From: Catellatospora bangladeshensis
GTDB taxonomy: Bacteria > Actinomycetota > Actinomycetes > Mycobacteriales > Micromonosporaceae
Reading direction: 5' to 3'
DNA length: 64,000 nt
Assembly (NCBI RefSeq): GCF_016862575.1
Contig: NZ_BONF01000009.1
Location: forward strand, 345,892 to 409,891
A model generated the notes under the pieces. It was given only the letters and a program-made list of their open reading frames with translations, ran no database searches and had not been told where the DNA came from. Positions 42,002-51,422 of the stretch are shown in pieces. Numbering within the stretch: the first letter of the stretch is position 1; the number at the start of each line of letters is the position of its first letter. The position numbers and the translations under genes are program-made.

Positions 42002-42462
42002 GGCCCGCACCAGCAGTAGAGATGGTCCCCGGCGGCCTGCGCGCGGCGGGCCAGCCCGGCGATCTCCTCGATGAACGGCAGTATCGGGCCGGCCGGCTCG
42101 CCGTCGGCCGCGCCCGGCTCCTCGATGCGCGCCCACTGCGCCGACAGGTCGGCCATGTGCTCGGCGGTGAGCCCGGCGAGGGTGTCGCGTGCGCCGTCGC
42201 CGAGCGAGAGCAGGAACGGGACGCTGTCATCCTGATCCTCCTCGGGCCACAGCAGCCCGGTGCGGGCCGTGTCCCACTCCCACTCGACCTCGCGGGCGAG
42301 GCTGAGCAGCTGCCCGAGCCGCACGTACGGGTCGATGCCGCGCAGGTCGACGGCGTCGACGGACCCGTCGGGGACCGCGATCGGTCCGCCCTCCAGCCCG
42401 TCCATCAGGTGGACCGCCGTCGCGTCGTCGACGGCGCGGAAGTAGTCGAACAGCACACCCAT
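41998..42462 (-). CDS. hypothetical 154-aa protein
   Basis: Not recognised. The product (MGVLFDYFRAVDD) is acidic and helical with Trp-rich WEWD, a VPFLLSLGD segment and a C-terminal CWCGP. There is no signal peptide or membrane segment. ATG 42462 gives the best start; ATG 42471 is possible and neither has a strong ribosome site. It may share a transcript with the CYTH-like gene, 32 bases upstream. The general shape recalls small immunity-like proteins, but this is only an impression. Confidence 0.6.
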   Translation of the reverse strand: MGVLFDYFRAVDDATAVHLMDGLEGGPIAVPDGSVDAVDLRGIDPYVRLGQLLSLAREVEWEWDTARTGLLWPEEDQDDSVPFLLSLGDGARDTLAGLTAEHMADLSAQWARIEEPGAADGEPAGPILPFIEEIAGLARRAQAAGDHLYCWCGP

Positions 42463-42494
42463 GGCCGGCATTCGATCATGGGGGTCCGACAGCG

Positions 42495-43241
42495 TCAGCC
42501 GTAGGTCGGCCGCGGCTCCAGCGCCCGCAGCGCCGCCTGCGCCTTCGTGTGCCGGAAGATCCACGGCCGGACCCGGTGCCGGTCCAGGAACACCGGCCAG
42601 CGCGCCACCGCCTGCGCCGCGTCGGCCACCGCGACCCGGCTGGACAGCTCCAGCACCGGCTCGGCCGGGAACTCCCACAGCTGCACCGACAGCGGGTGCG
42701 GCCAGCCGTGCGCCGACCCGGCCAGCCGCCGCACCGGCACCGGGCCGAACAGCGACAGCCCGTCGAGGGTCAGCCCGTGCGGCGCGTACGCGTGGAACAG
42801 CCGCCCCTGCCGCGGCGTGAACAGCGCGCTCGGCGGGGTGCGCCGTCCCACGGCGGCGGCCACGGTCGCCCCCGCCAGGCGCGTCTTCAGCGACGCCGAG
42901 CAGACGAACCCGCCCGGCGACATGTCCAGCTCGACCGTGAAGCCCTTGCGGCGGCGCAGGTCGGGGTCGATCGCGGCCGGGTCGGCGGGCCGCAGCCGCA
43001 CGGTCGCGTCGGCGCCGCTCGCGCCGGTGCGGCGCACCCGCACGATGATCCCGGCCCGCTCCAGCCCGAGCGCGGGCGTGTCCAGGTAGAAGACCTCCCG
43101 GGTCACCGCCTCGGCCAGGTCGAAGCCCAGTGACGCGGCCGCCCGGCGGCCCTCCCCCTCGGGCAGCACGGCCTTGAGCTCGACGGTGTCGCAGGCGTCC
43201 ACGAACCCGGGGACGTCCGGGACGGCGTACCGACCGCTCAT
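42495..43241 (-). CDS. CYTH-like (triphosphate tunnel) domain protein
   Basis: A 248-aa protein from ATG 43241 with AAAGG upstream. VELKAVLP near residues 20-27, RREVFYLDTPAL-like strands, GIIVRVRR and ATVRLRPAD follow the beta-strand order of CYTH/TTM proteins, with basic residues pointing into the tunnel. The first-strand ExExK is reduced to E-x-K. Members hydrolyse inorganic triphosphate or thiamine triphosphate or cyclise ATP; which applies here is not clear. The C-terminal half (HGLTLDGLSLFGPVPVRR) is more divergent. Confidence 0.65.
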   Translation of the reverse strand: MSGRYAVPDVPGFVDACDTVELKAVLPEGEGRRAAASLGFDLAEAVTREVFYLDTPALGLERAGIIVRVRRTGASGADATVRLRPADPAAIDPDLRRRKGFTVELDMSPGGFVCSASLKTRLAGATVAAAVGRRTPPSALFTPRQGRLFHAYAPHGLTLDGLSLFGPVPVRRLAGSAHGWPHPLSVQLWEFPAEPVLELSSRVAVADAAQAVARWPVFLDRHRVRPWIFRHTKAQAALRALEPRPTYG

Positions 43242-43401
43242 CTGCCTTTCCGATCTCACAGGGGCCACGTGTGATCGCAACGAGTACACACCGACCGGGG
43301 TTATCGCGTGGTCGGGTGCCCGTCACCCCGGGAGGGGCCGTGGCCATACCCTCCGGCAGGCACGGTAGACAGGACGGGAGACGTTTCACAGGAGGGCAGG
43401 C

Positions 43402-44010
43402 ATGGCGCGGCGGACCCGATGGGTGACGGACACGGAGCAGGGGCACTCGCAGCGGATGATCGAGATCTTCCGGCGGATGGCCGCCGAGGGCCGTGACCTG
43501 GCCGGTGAGGCGCGGCTGCTGGACGCGATGATCCCGCCGGGGTCGACGGTGCTGGACGCGGGCTGCGGCAGCGGCCGGGTCGGCGCCGCGCTGGCCGGGC
43601 GCGGGCACACGGTGTGCGGGGTGGACGCCGACGAGGTGCTGATCGCCGCCGCGCGCGAGGACTTCCCCGACGTGGAGTGGCTGGTGGGCGATCTGTCCGA
43701 GCTGGAGCTGACCGCGGACGGGCAGCTCCGGGAGTTCGACGCGGCGATCCTGGCCGGCAACGTGATGCCGTACCTCGCACCGCAGACCGAGGTCGAGGTG
43801 CTGCGCCGGATCGGTGCGCATGTGCGCCCGGACGGGCCGGTGCTGGTCGGGTTCGGCACCACGCGCGGCTACGCCGTGGCCGACTTCGACGCCCACGCGG
43901 CCGAGGCCGGGCTGCTCGTCGAGCAGCGCTTCGCGACGTGGGACCTGCGCCCCTGGCACCCCGCCGCCGACTTCGCCGTGACGGTGCTGCGCCGCCCTGC
44001 TGGGCGGTGA
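43402..44010 (+). CDS. class I SAM-dependent methyltransferase
   Basis: The 202-aa protein has the Rossmann motifs VLDAGCGSGRVG (motif I, residues about 50-61), VCGVDADEVLIAAA (motif II) and FDAAILAGNVMPYL (motif IV). It lacks a substrate-recognition insertion. It is preceded by a short helical N-terminus, divergent from the CYTH-like gene and monocistronic. The substrate is unknown. Confidence 0.87.
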   Translation: MARRTRWVTDTEQGHSQRMIEIFRRMAAEGRDLAGEARLLDAMIPPGSTVLDAGCGSGRVGAALAGRGHTVCGVDADEVLIAAAREDFPDVEWLVGDLSELELTADGQLREFDAAILAGNVMPYLAPQTEVEVLRRIGAHVRPDGPVLVGFGTTRGYAVADFDAHAAEAGLLVEQRFATWDLRPWHPAADFAVTVLRRPAGR

Positions 44011-44013
44011 CGG

Positions 44014-44054
44014 CCGCCGTCGCGCTCCCGCGAAGGCGGCCGGCGCGACGGCGG
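44014..44054. terminator. bidirectional terminator hairpin
   Basis: CCGCCGTCGCGC (44014-44025) pairs perfectly with GCGCGACGGCGG (44043-44054) across a 17-base loop, between the convergent methyltransferase and membrane-protein genes. Confidence 0.75.
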
Positions 44055-44062
44055 GGCGGAGG

Positions 44063-44893
44063 CTACGCGGCCACCGGCCGCTCGACGAGCGCCGGCTCAC
44101 CCGGGCGGTGCCGCCGCACCAGGTGATGCGCGTACACCAGCAGGAAGATCGTGACGTGGAGGTAACCGGTGGCGGCGACGTCGAAGAGGTAGGCGGGCAG
44201 GAACCGGCCGCCGAAGAAGTACGCCGAGTGCGTCTCGAAGTGGCTGAGGGTGCTGTGCATGTGGGAGAACCAGAACGACACCGCGACCGCGAGCGCGACC
44301 GCTCCCCAGGACAGCAGTGGCCGCCCGGCGAGCGCGACCCAGGCCGCGGCCGTGCCCAGCACCACGGCGCTGAGCGCCCAGCAGGACACGTCGATCACCG
44401 TGGCCCGGTCCGGCAGCATCCCCTCCCACAGGGGCAGGGTGAGCACGGTGAGGTAGGCGGGAGCGACCGCCCACAGCGGCACCAGCAGCGGGTTGATCAG
44501 CTGCGTCACCCCCGTCGTGACACGTGCGCAGACGATCCCCAGCACCACGGCGCCCGCGACGCTGGCCCCGGCCACCCAGGTCTGCCAGCGGACGCTGTCC
44601 TCCGTCATGTACCACGTCCAGTTGATCGTGAGTGGCAGGTAGCCCGCCGGCAGCGCCGCGACGAGCAGGAAGGACAGCAGCGCCGAGGCGACGCGGCGGC
44701 CCGGCGACAGCACGGTCCCCGCCCGGCGGTGCGGCTCGGCGGCCGCGAGGCTGGCCGCGTAGCGCAGCCGCCGCCACGCACCGGGCATGGCGTGCAGCTC
44801 GGCCTGCCATTCGGCGATCATCTCGGCGCGCAGGTCCGCGGGCCAGCGCCGGGCGGCACGCGCCAGCAGGAATCGGCAGCAGGTCCCGATCAT
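44063..44893 (-). CDS. membrane protein coupled to PadR regulator
   Basis: A 276-aa protein with a cytoplasmic N-terminus of about 65 residues (LLARAARRWPADLRAEMIAEWQAELHAM) and roughly six hydrophobic segments from residue 68 to 260. The WPADLRxEMxAEWxAEL segment is found in actinobacterial membrane proteins paired with PadR regulators. Function is unknown. ATG 44893 overlaps the regulator stop (ATGA), so the regulator and the membrane protein are made together. Confidence 0.75.
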   Translation of the reverse strand: MIGTCCRFLLARAARRWPADLRAEMIAEWQAELHAMPGAWRRLRYAASLAAAEPHRRAGTVLSPGRRVASALLSFLLVAALPAGYLPLTINWTWYMTEDSVRWQTWVAGASVAGAVVLGIVCARVTTGVTQLINPLLVPLWAVAPAYLTVLTLPLWEGMLPDRATVIDVSCWALSAVVLGTAAAWVALAGRPLLSWGAVALAVAVSFWFSHMHSTLSHFETHSAYFFGGRFLPAYLFDVAATGYLHVTIFLLVYAHHLVRRHRPGEPALVERPVAA

Positions 44894-45222
44894 GCGGTGG
44901 CCTCCTTCGCGGCGGTGCCCGCCGGGGCGGGCCGGGTCTGCTCGTGCAGCTCGGCCAGGCGCTGCCGGGCGGTCGGCAGCGCGGCGGCGGTGAGCCGGTA
45001 GTAGGCGCGGGCGGGGCGGCCGGCGGCGGCCGGATCGATCTCCTCCCAGCGCTTCTCCACCCAGCCGGCCTCCTTCAGCCGGGCCAGGATCGGATACAGC
45101 GTGCCGCTGGGCAGGCCGGACGCCTGCATCAGCGTCATCCCGTAGTGTTCGCCCGCCGGGTCGTCGACGAGGGCCGCGAGGACCCTGACGACCGGCACCG
45201 TCAAGCGGATCTCGGCAATCAT
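44890..45222 (-). CDS. PadR-family transcriptional regulator
   Basis: A 110-aa PadR protein: VRVLAALVDDPAGEHYGMTLMQASGLPSGTLYPILARLKEAGWVEKRW is the winged helix, followed by RPARAYYRLTA and a C-terminal helix. ATG 45222 sits one base from a 13-bp palindrome, so the gene is probably autoregulated and leaderless. Confidence 0.9.
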   Translation of the reverse strand: MIAEIRLTVPVVRVLAALVDDPAGEHYGMTLMQASGLPSGTLYPILARLKEAGWVEKRWEEIDPAAAGRPARAYYRLTAAALPTARQRLAELHEQTRPAPAGTAAKEATA

Positions 45223-45223
45223 G

Positions 45224-45236
45224 GTAGAGACTCTAC
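45224..45236. promoter_or_regulatory. PadR operator candidate
   Basis: GTAGAG-A-CTCTAC is a perfect palindrome immediately upstream of the PadR start codon. It overlaps the likely -10 region on the minus strand. Confidence 0.6.
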
Positions 45237-45323
45237 ATAGGGTGTGCCCGTCGCGCCACATCAGACGGTCGCAGCGCGTTCGAAACATCGGGTTTACATC
45301 CGTGTTCATCGAACTTAGGCTCG

Positions 45324-45352
45324 TCTATAACGTTCTTCTATAACGTTATAGA
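45324..45352. promoter_or_regulatory. LacI-type operator upstream of secreted GH127
   Basis: TCTATAACGTTATAGA (45337-45352) is a perfect 16-bp palindrome with the central CG usual for LacI-family sites; a partial copy TCTATAACGTT precedes it at 45324-45334, 13 bp away. The start codon at 45369 follows a GGGAGG ribosome site (45359-45364). Confidence 0.65.
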
Positions 45353-45368
45353 GCTTCCGGGAGGCGTC

Positions 45369-48245
45369 ATGCACCGTCGCTCCGTCCTGCGTGGCGGCCT
45401 GGCCGTCGCGGGCGGGTTAGCCCTGGCCGGACAGGCTGTCACCGAGTCCTGGGCCGGTGGCACCGGCACGCCGGTGACCCTGGTCGGCGACACCTCGTCG
45501 GGCGGGATCTACTTCCCCTACTCCCCCGGCCTGACCCGCACCTCGTTCCTCAAGCTGCCCGCCGGATCGACCCGGCCGAGCGGCTGGCTGGCCCAGCAGC
45601 TGTCGCTGGACGCCTCCGGCATCGGCGGCAACTACGACCAGGTGTCCCACTTCCTGGTGTACGCGAACACCGGCTGGACCGACCGCACCAAGGGCGGCTG
45701 GGAGGAGCTGCCGTACTGGCTGCGCGGCCTGGCCGCGATCGCCGCCGTCACCGGCGACACCACGCTGCGCAACAAGGTCGCCACCTGGGTCAACGGCATC
45801 GTGGCCACCGCACAGGCCGACGGCTTCTTCGGCCCGAACGCGCTGCGCACCTCGCTCGGCGGCGGCCCGGACTTCTGGCCGTTCATGCCGCTGCTCCAAG
45901 CGCTGCGCACCTACCAGGAGTACTCCGGCGACACCCGGATCATCCCGCTGCTGACGAAGTTCCTGCAGTACCAGAACACATTCGGGGCGTCGGTGTTCAA
46001 CCAGAGCTGGGGCTCGGTGCGCTGGGCGACCAACCTGGACACGGTCTACTGGCTGTACGCGCGCACCGGCCAGAGCTTCCTGCTCGGCCTCGCCGACAAG
46101 ATCCACCAGTACAGCAAGAACTACGTGAACAACCTGCCCACGATGCACAACGTGGACCTGGCGCAGGGCTTCACCGAGCCCGCGTTCATCGCGCTGCGCG
46201 GCGACACGTCGCTGACCCAGGCGTCGTACAACAACTACGCGCAGATCATGTCCAACTGGGGGCAGTTCCCGGGCGGCGGCTTCGCGGGCGACGAGAACAT
46301 CCGCAACGAGTACCGCGACCCGCGGCAGGGCTTCGAGACCTGCGGAATCATCGAGTTCATGCAGAGCTTCGAGTCGATGACCCGGCTCACCGGCGACCCG
46401 AGCTGGGCCGACGGCTGCGAGAACCTGGCCTTCAACTCGCTGCCCGCGGCGGTCGAGCCGACGCACCGCTCGCTGCACTACGTGGTCAGCGCCAACAGCG
46501 TGCAGCTGGACAACCGCGCCAAGACGCAGGGGCAGTACCAGAACGGCTTCGCCATGCAGGCGTTCATGCTCGGCGTGGACCAGTACCGCTGCTGCCCGCA
46601 CAACTACGGGCAGGGCTGGAGCTACTTCACCGACAACCTGGTCCAGGCCACCGCCGACCGGGGCCTGGCGGTGACCATGTACGCGCCGAGCACCACCACC
46701 GCCAAGGTGGGCGCGGCGGCGGCCACGGTCACCCTCACCCAGGACACGGCGTACCCGTTCGGCGACACGGTGACGCTGCGGCTGGCCACGGCCGGGGCGG
46801 TGGCGTTCCCGCTGTACGTGCGCATCCCCGGGTGGTGCGCCGGCCCCACGCTGACCGTGAACGGGGCGGCGCAGCCGGTGGTGGCCGGGCCGGCGTACGT
46901 CGCGGTCAACCGCACCTGGAACAACGGCGACACCGTCGTGCTCACCCTGCCCATGGCGGTGCGCACCACCACCTGGACCGCCAACCACAACGCGCTGTCG
47001 GTCAGCCGGGGCCCGCTCACCTACGCGCTGGACATCGGGCAGAACTTCCTGCGCTACAACGACCCCGCGAACGCCTGGCCGGAGTGGCAGGTCATGCCGA
47101 CCTCGGCGTGGAACTACGGCCTGATCCCGGGCACGTTCAGCGCGACCACGACCGGCGCGACCGGCAACCCGTTCACCGCGACGGGCACCCCGGTGGCGCT
47201 CAACGCCCAGGCCAGGGCCATCCCGAACTGGCAGGCCGACAGCGAGAACGTGGTCACCCCGCTGCAGAACAGCCCGGTCGCCTCCAGCGAACCGATCAAG
47301 AACGTGCGGCTGATCCCGATGGGCGCGGCCAGCCTGCGCATCAGCTCGTTCCCGACCGTCGGCGGCAGCAACACGTGGCAGCTGCCCGCGACCCCGTCGG
47401 CGTCGCACTGCTTCAGCGGCGACACCGTGGCCGCGCTGAACAGCTACTACGACCCGGCCGGCTCGTACGACCAGGCGCGGCGCCGCATGACGTGGTGGGA
47501 CCACGTGGGCACCAGCGAGTGGGTGCAGTACACCTACGCGGCGCCGGTGACCGCGAGCGCGGTGTCGCTGTACTGGTACGACGACACCGGGCACGGGCAG
47601 TGCCGGGTGCCCGCGTCGTGGCGGGTCGAGTACCTGACCGCCGCGGGCTCGTGGCAGGCCGTGGCGGGGGCGTCGGGGTACGGGCTGGCGCTGAACGCGT
47701 ACAACAACACGACCTTCACGGCCGTCACCACGACGGCGCTGCGGGTCGTCGTCCAGCTGCGCGCGGGGTTCTCCGGCGGGGTGCTGCAGTGGAAGGTGAC
47801 CGCCACGCCCGCGATCGTGCGGCCCGGCGTCTGGTACCGGGTGCAGAACGCTCACAGTGGCAAGGTGCTCGGCGTGTCCGGCATGTCTACGGCGGACAGC
47901 GCGAACGTGGTGCAGTTCGCCGACAACGGCACCGCCGACCACAACTGGCGCTTCGACCACGTCGGCAACAACTGGTACATGATCGTCAACCAGCACAGCG
48001 GCAAGGTGCTCGCGGTCAACAACATGTCCCGCGCCAACAACGGGCTCATCCAGCAGTTCGCGGGCGTCGGCTCGGCCGACCACTACTGGCAGCTGGTCGG
48101 CGACGGCGGCGGCTGGCTGCGCATCCGCAACCTGAACAGCGGCCTGGTGCTGGGCGTGTCCGGGATGTCCACGGCCGACAGCGCCCAGGTGGTGCAGTAC
48201 GAGGACAACGGCACCGCCGACCACCGCTGGCGCCTGCTGGGCTGA
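45369..48245 (+). CDS. secreted GH127 beta-L-arabinofuranosidase with C-terminal ricin-type lectin
   Basis: A 958-aa exported enzyme. The signal (HRRSVLRGGLAVAGG...) is Tat-like. The GH127 (alpha/alpha)6 barrel has Glu323-Thr-Cys325 and Cys408-Cys409, the zinc ligands of this family, with Cys409 region RCCPHNYGQGW and Glu309 as possible acid. Beta domains follow to about residue 700, then a carbohydrate-binding-like region around 690-810 (SASHCFSGDTV, WVQYTY), and a ricin-B-type trefoil at about 820-958 with repeated NGTADHNWRF, GSADHYWQL and NGTADHRWRL. It should remove arabinofuranose from plant polymers outside the cell. Confidence 0.92.
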   Translation: MHRRSVLRGGLAVAGGLALAGQAVTESWAGGTGTPVTLVGDTSSGGIYFPYSPGLTRTSFLKLPAGSTRPSGWLAQQLSLDASGIGGNYDQVSHFLVYANTGWTDRTKGGWEELPYWLRGLAAIAAVTGDTTLRNKVATWVNGIVATAQADGFFGPNALRTSLGGGPDFWPFMPLLQALRTYQEYSGDTRIIPLLTKFLQYQNTFGASVFNQSWGSVRWATNLDTVYWLYARTGQSFLLGLADKIHQYSKNYVNNLPTMHNVDLAQGFTEPAFIALRGDTSLTQASYNNYAQIMSNWGQFPGGGFAGDENIRNEYRDPRQGFETCGIIEFMQSFESMTRLTGDPSWADGCENLAFNSLPAAVEPTHRSLHYVVSANSVQLDNRAKTQGQYQNGFAMQAFMLGVDQYRCCPHNYGQGWSYFTDNLVQATADRGLAVTMYAPSTTTAKVGAAAATVTLTQDTAYPFGDTVTLRLATAGAVAFPLYVRIPGWCAGPTLTVNGAAQPVVAGPAYVAVNRTWNNGDTVVLTLPMAVRTTTWTANHNALSVSRGPLTYALDIGQNFLRYNDPANAWPEWQVMPTSAWNYGLIPGTFSATTTGATGNPFTATGTPVALNAQARAIPNWQADSENVVTPLQNSPVASSEPIKNVRLIPMGAASLRISSFPTVGGSNTWQLPATPSASHCFSGDTVAALNSYYDPAGSYDQARRRMTWWDHVGTSEWVQYTYAAPVTASAVSLYWYDDTGHGQCRVPASWRVEYLTAAGSWQAVAGASGYGLALNAYNNTTFTAVTTTALRVVVQLRAGFSGGVLQWKVTATPAIVRPGVWYRVQNAHSGKVLGVSGMSTADSANVVQFADNGTADHNWRFDHVGNNWYMIVNQHSGKVLAVNNMSRANNGLIQQFAGVGSADHYWQLVGDGGGWLRIRNLNSGLVLGVSGMSTADSAQVVQYEDNGTADHRWRLLG

Positions 48246-48248
48246 CGG

Positions 48249-48725
48249 TCAGGCGGCGGGTGTCCCGCGAGTGGCCTGCCACTTGGCTACGAGCGCGGCG
48301 ATCTCGTCCTGGAGGAACAGGAAGAAGTCCACCATCTCCGTGATCCGGGCACCAGCCTCCGTGCCGGTGCCCACCGCCGCCAGCCCTTCGCTCATCACGT
48401 CGGCGACCAGCTTGTACACCCCGCCCTTGGCGACGCTCGCCATGTACCAGGAGTTGCTGACGCAGCGGTAGCGGATGCTGCGGGAGCCGGGCACCGGCTC
48501 CCGCAGCACCAGCCCGACCTGGACCAGGTAGCGGACGGCGTCGGAGGCGGCCGCGGGACTCACCCCGAGCCACTCGCCGAGCTGTGCGGCGGTCATGACG
48601 CCTTCCTCGTCGACGGTCAGCGCGCCGAGCACGCGGGCCGGCATGCGGGGGAAGCCGAGGTCGGACAGCGTCATCGCGAGGTGCTCGACGAAGCGCCGCA
48701 CGGCCTCCTCATCACGTACTGCCAT
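48249..48725 (-). CDS. MarR/GbsR-type regulator
   Basis: A 158-aa winged-helix regulator starting MAVRDEEAVRRFVEHLA, with HTH MTAAQLGEWLGVSPAAASDAVRYLVQVGLVLREP and a C-terminal helix pair for dimerisation. ATG 48725 has GGAGG 8 bases upstream. It lies 36 bases downstream of the exporter permease stop, in the same direction, so it is probably part of that operon and regulates it. It is convergent with the GH127 gene, with 3 bases between stops. Confidence 0.85.
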   Translation of the reverse strand: MAVRDEEAVRRFVEHLAMTLSDLGFPRMPARVLGALTVDEEGVMTAAQLGEWLGVSPAAASDAVRYLVQVGLVLREPVPGSRSIRYRCVSNSWYMASVAKGGVYKLVADVMSEGLAAVGTGTEAGARITEMVDFFLFLQDEIAALVAKWQATRGTPAA

Positions 48726-48760
48726 CCGCACATCCTCCACCACCGGCCCGGACGGGCCCG

Positions 48761-50389
48761 TCAGGTCGACAGGTCGCGCCGCCGGAACAGCGCCATGCCC
48801 GCCGCGGTCAGCGCCACCGCGACGCCGGTCAGCGCCAGCAGCGGCAGTGCCTTCGGGTCCACGGCCGGGATGGCCGGCACGTGGGTGAACGGCGACACGT
48901 CGCGGACCAGCTGCGGGAGGCCGAACAGGTCGCCGAACAGGCCGCAGGCGATGCTGACCACCAGCGCCGCCCAGGCCAGCGCCACCGACAGGCGCGGCAG
49001 CGCCCCGAACACCAGCACCACGAACCCGGCCACGACCAGGGCTCCGGGCAGCTGGGCCAGACCGGCCAGGGCCAGCGTGCCGATGCCGACGTCGCCGCCC
49101 GCGAGCGCGTCGGTGATCCCGGCGCCCGCCCCGGCCAGCAGCAGCATCACGGCGGCCCCGATGACCGTCACGAGCACGTGCGAGCCGATCCAGCGGGTGC
49201 GGCTCACGGCGGTGGCGAGCAGGCCCTCGGCGGTGCCGCCGGCCTCCTCCGAGCGCAGCCGCAGCAACGCCTGGATGACGTAACCCGCGGCGAGCGCGCC
49301 GAAGGTGTTCATCATGGCGGCGAAGAACATCTTGACCAGGTCGGGTCCGCCGCCGCCCCCGGCCAGGCCCTCCATCATGTCGATCACGCCCGCGTTGGTG
49401 CCCAGGGCGTCCTTGACGGCCTTGCCGAGCGAACCGATGGCCAGGCCGAACACGAAGCCGCCGAGCACCCAGCCGATGGTCGAGCCGCGGTGCAGTCGCC
49501 AGGCCAGGCCGACCGGGCTGAGCAGGTAGCGGTAGCCGAAGGCCGGGCCGGGCCGGTCGGGGATCAGGCCCGCGCCCAGGTCGCGGCGGTCGACGAGCAC
49601 GAACGACGCGATCACGCAGGCGACGGCAAGCGCCAGCGGCACGGCCAGCACCCACCAGCGCTCGTCGCCGTACGGGCGGGCCAGCTCGCCCCAGCCCAGC
49701 GGCGACACCCAGGTCGGCCAGGCGCTGACCACCTGGATGCCGTCGGCGGCCCGCTCGCCGATCGCGTCGCCGACCCCGCGCACCAGGTACGCGACGCCGA
49801 CGATGGTGGCGGCGAGGCCGTTGGCGGCGCGCGCGCCCTGGAACAGCTGCGCGGCGACCGCGGCGATCCCGGCGAAGGCCAGGCCGGTGACGGTGCACGC
49901 CGCGCCGAACGCGAGCGCGCCCTCGGCGGCCAGGCCGCTGGACATGATGGTGCCCGTCATGACCAGGCCGAAGACGATGTCGGCGAGCACGGCGAGCAGC
50001 AGCGCGGCGGTGAGCGGCGCGTGCCGGCCCACCGCGCCCGCGCCGATCAGCTCGGCACGGCCGGTCTCCTCGTTCTGGCGGGTGTGCCGGACCACCAGGA
50101 ACGTGTTCATCAGCGCGACCACGACCAGGATGGTGGCCAGGTTGCGGAAGTTGACCAGGGCGCCGAGGTCGGTGCCGACCGGCACGCCGCGCATCAGCAG
50201 CACGGCCGCGCTGCTGCCCGCGCCCTTGAGCGCGGTGACCCGCGACTCCTCCGTCGGGAACTCGCTGGCCACGGCGCTGGTGCCGGCCGACATGAGCCCG
50301 GCCGAGGCGAGGATCCAGATCGGCAGCTGGATGCGGTCGCGCCGGGCGGCGAGGCGGAGCAGGCTGCCGGTGCCCGCGTACGCGCTCAC
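48761..50389 (-). CDS. ABC exporter permease, polyketide-antibiotic exporter type
   Basis: The 542-aa integral membrane protein has about twelve hydrophobic segments arranged as two similar halves, typical of the actinobacterial TMR/antibiotic exporter permease family. Recognisable pieces are [35 protein letters not shown] and the repeat [20 protein letters not shown], where the E-x-G-R/T-AE-x-L segment occurs once per half. The GTG start overlaps the ATPase stop. Together they probably give efflux of a lipophilic drug. Confidence 0.88.
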   Translation of the reverse strand: MSAYAGTGSLLRLAARRDRIQLPIWILASAGLMSAGTSAVASEFPTEESRVTALKGAGSSAAVLLMRGVPVGTDLGALVNFRNLATILVVVALMNTFLVVRHTRQNEETGRAELIGAGAVGRHAPLTAALLLAVLADIVFGLVMTGTIMSSGLAAEGALAFGAACTVTGLAFAGIAAVAAQLFQGARAANGLAATIVGVAYLVRGVGDAIGERAADGIQVVSAWPTWVSPLGWGELARPYGDERWWVLAVPLALAVACVIASFVLVDRRDLGAGLIPDRPGPAFGYRYLLSPVGLAWRLHRGSTIGWVLGGFVFGLAIGSLGKAVKDALGTNAGVIDMMEGLAGGGGGPDLVKMFFAAMMNTFGALAAGYVIQALLRLRSEEAGGTAEGLLATAVSRTRWIGSHVLVTVIGAAVMLLLAGAGAGITDALAGGDVGIGTLALAGLAQLPGALVVAGFVVLVFGALPRLSVALAWAALVVSIACGLFGDLFGLPQLVRDVSPFTHVPAIPAVDPKALPLLALTGVAVALTAAGMALFRRRDLST

Positions 50390-51294
50390 CGGGCCGTCTC
50401 CGGCTGCGCGGGCTGGGCGCCGTAGTGGCGCATGAACAGCTCCTCCAGGCTCGGGGGCTGGCTGGTGAGGCTTCGTACGTCGAACGTCGCCAGGTGCGCC
50501 AGCACGGCGGGCAGCGCGGTGGAGTCGACGTCGAACCGGGCGCGGGTGGTGTCGGCCTCCAGGTCATGGATACCGGGCAGCGCGTCCAGGCCGGTGAGCG
50601 GCTCAGTGGCCTCCACGGTGACCGTGGTCCGGGTGAGGTGGCGCATCTCGGCCAGGGTGCCCGACTCGACGGTCACGCCCTCCCGGATGATGCTCACCCG
50701 CGAGCACAGCGCCTCGACCTCGGAGAAGATGTGGCTGGACAGCAGCACGGTGGCGCCTTCGGCGGTGACCTCGCGGACCGTCTGCTGGAACGCGGCCTCC
50801 ATCAGCGGGTCCAGGCCCGAGGTGGGCTCGTCGAGGATGAACAGCTCGACGTCGGAGGAGAACGCGGCGACCAGGGCGACCTTCTGCCGGTTGCCCTTGG
50901 AGTAGGTGCGGCAGCGCTTGGTCGGATCGAGCTGGAACCGTTCCAGCAGCTCCGCGCGGCGGGCCTGGTCGAGGCTGCCGCGCAGGCGGCCGAACAGGTC
51001 GATGGCCTCGCCGCCGGTGAGGTTGGGCCACAGGTTGACATCGCCGGGCACGTAGGCCAGGCGCCGGTGCAGGGTGACGGCGTCGCGCCAGGGGTCGCCG
51101 CCGAGCATCCGGACCTCGCCGGCGTCGGCGCGGAGCAGGCCGAGCAGCACCCGGATGGTCGTGGACTTGCCGGCGCCGTTCGGCCCCAGCAGGCCGTGCA
51201 CCTCGCCGGTGGCGACCGTCAGGTCGAGGCCGTCGAGGGCGCGGGTGCGTCCGAAGGCCTTGCGCAGACCGGTCGCGGTGATCGCGTGAGTCAT
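50386..51294 (-). CDS. ABC exporter ATP-binding subunit
   Basis: A 302-aa ATPase: Walker [11 protein letters not shown]-loop region [13 protein letters not shown], signature YSKGNRQKV (a variant of LSGGQ common in this exporter group), Walker [14 protein letters not shown] and [11 protein letters not shown]. The C-terminal 90 residues are the usual DrrA-like extension. It is the first gene of the three-gene minus-strand exporter operon. Confidence 0.93.
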   Translation of the reverse strand: MTHAITATGLRKAFGRTRALDGLDLTVATGEVHGLLGPNGAGKSTTIRVLLGLLRADAGEVRMLGGDPWRDAVTLHRRLAYVPGDVNLWPNLTGGEAIDLFGRLRGSLDQARRAELLERFQLDPTKRCRTYSKGNRQKVALVAAFSSDVELFILDEPTSGLDPLMEAAFQQTVREVTAEGATVLLSSHIFSEVEALCSRVSIIREGVTVESGTLAEMRHLTRTTVTVEATEPLTGLDALPGIHDLEADTTRARFDVDSTALPAVLAHLATFDVRSLTSQPPSLEELFMRHYGAQPAQPETAR

Positions 51295-51311
51295 GAACCT
51301 GAACGTACGCG

Positions 51312-51332
51312 CCTTTCACAAAATCGTGAAGG
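51312..51332. promoter_or_regulatory. inverted-repeat operator for the exporter operon
   Basis: CCTTTCAC and GTGAAGG flank AAAATC in the leader of the ATPase gene, 18-38 bases before its start. It is a probable site for the MarR/GbsR-type regulator encoded in the same operon. Confidence 0.5.
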
Positions 51333-51373
51333 TTGTGGAGCGTCAAGATTTCGTATGTGAGACCGCCGTGTGA

Positions 51374-51412
51374 CAGGCGGCGCCCCCGCCGTCAGGCCGG
51401 GAGCGCCGCCTG
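51374..51412 (-). terminator. hairpin terminator after the secreted repeat protein gene
   Basis: CAGGCGGCGC (51374-51383) pairs with GCGCCGCCTG (51403-51412) in a perfect 10-bp stem with a 19-base loop, just past the stop codon at 51423. Confidence 0.65.
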
Positions 51413-51422
51413 GTGGTACGGG

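Noticed and set aside
45417..48224. 935-codon minus-strand open frame
   Set aside because: It is antisense to the secreted GH127-lectin gene and composed of Ala/Val/Arg/Gly repeats typical of a shadow frame.
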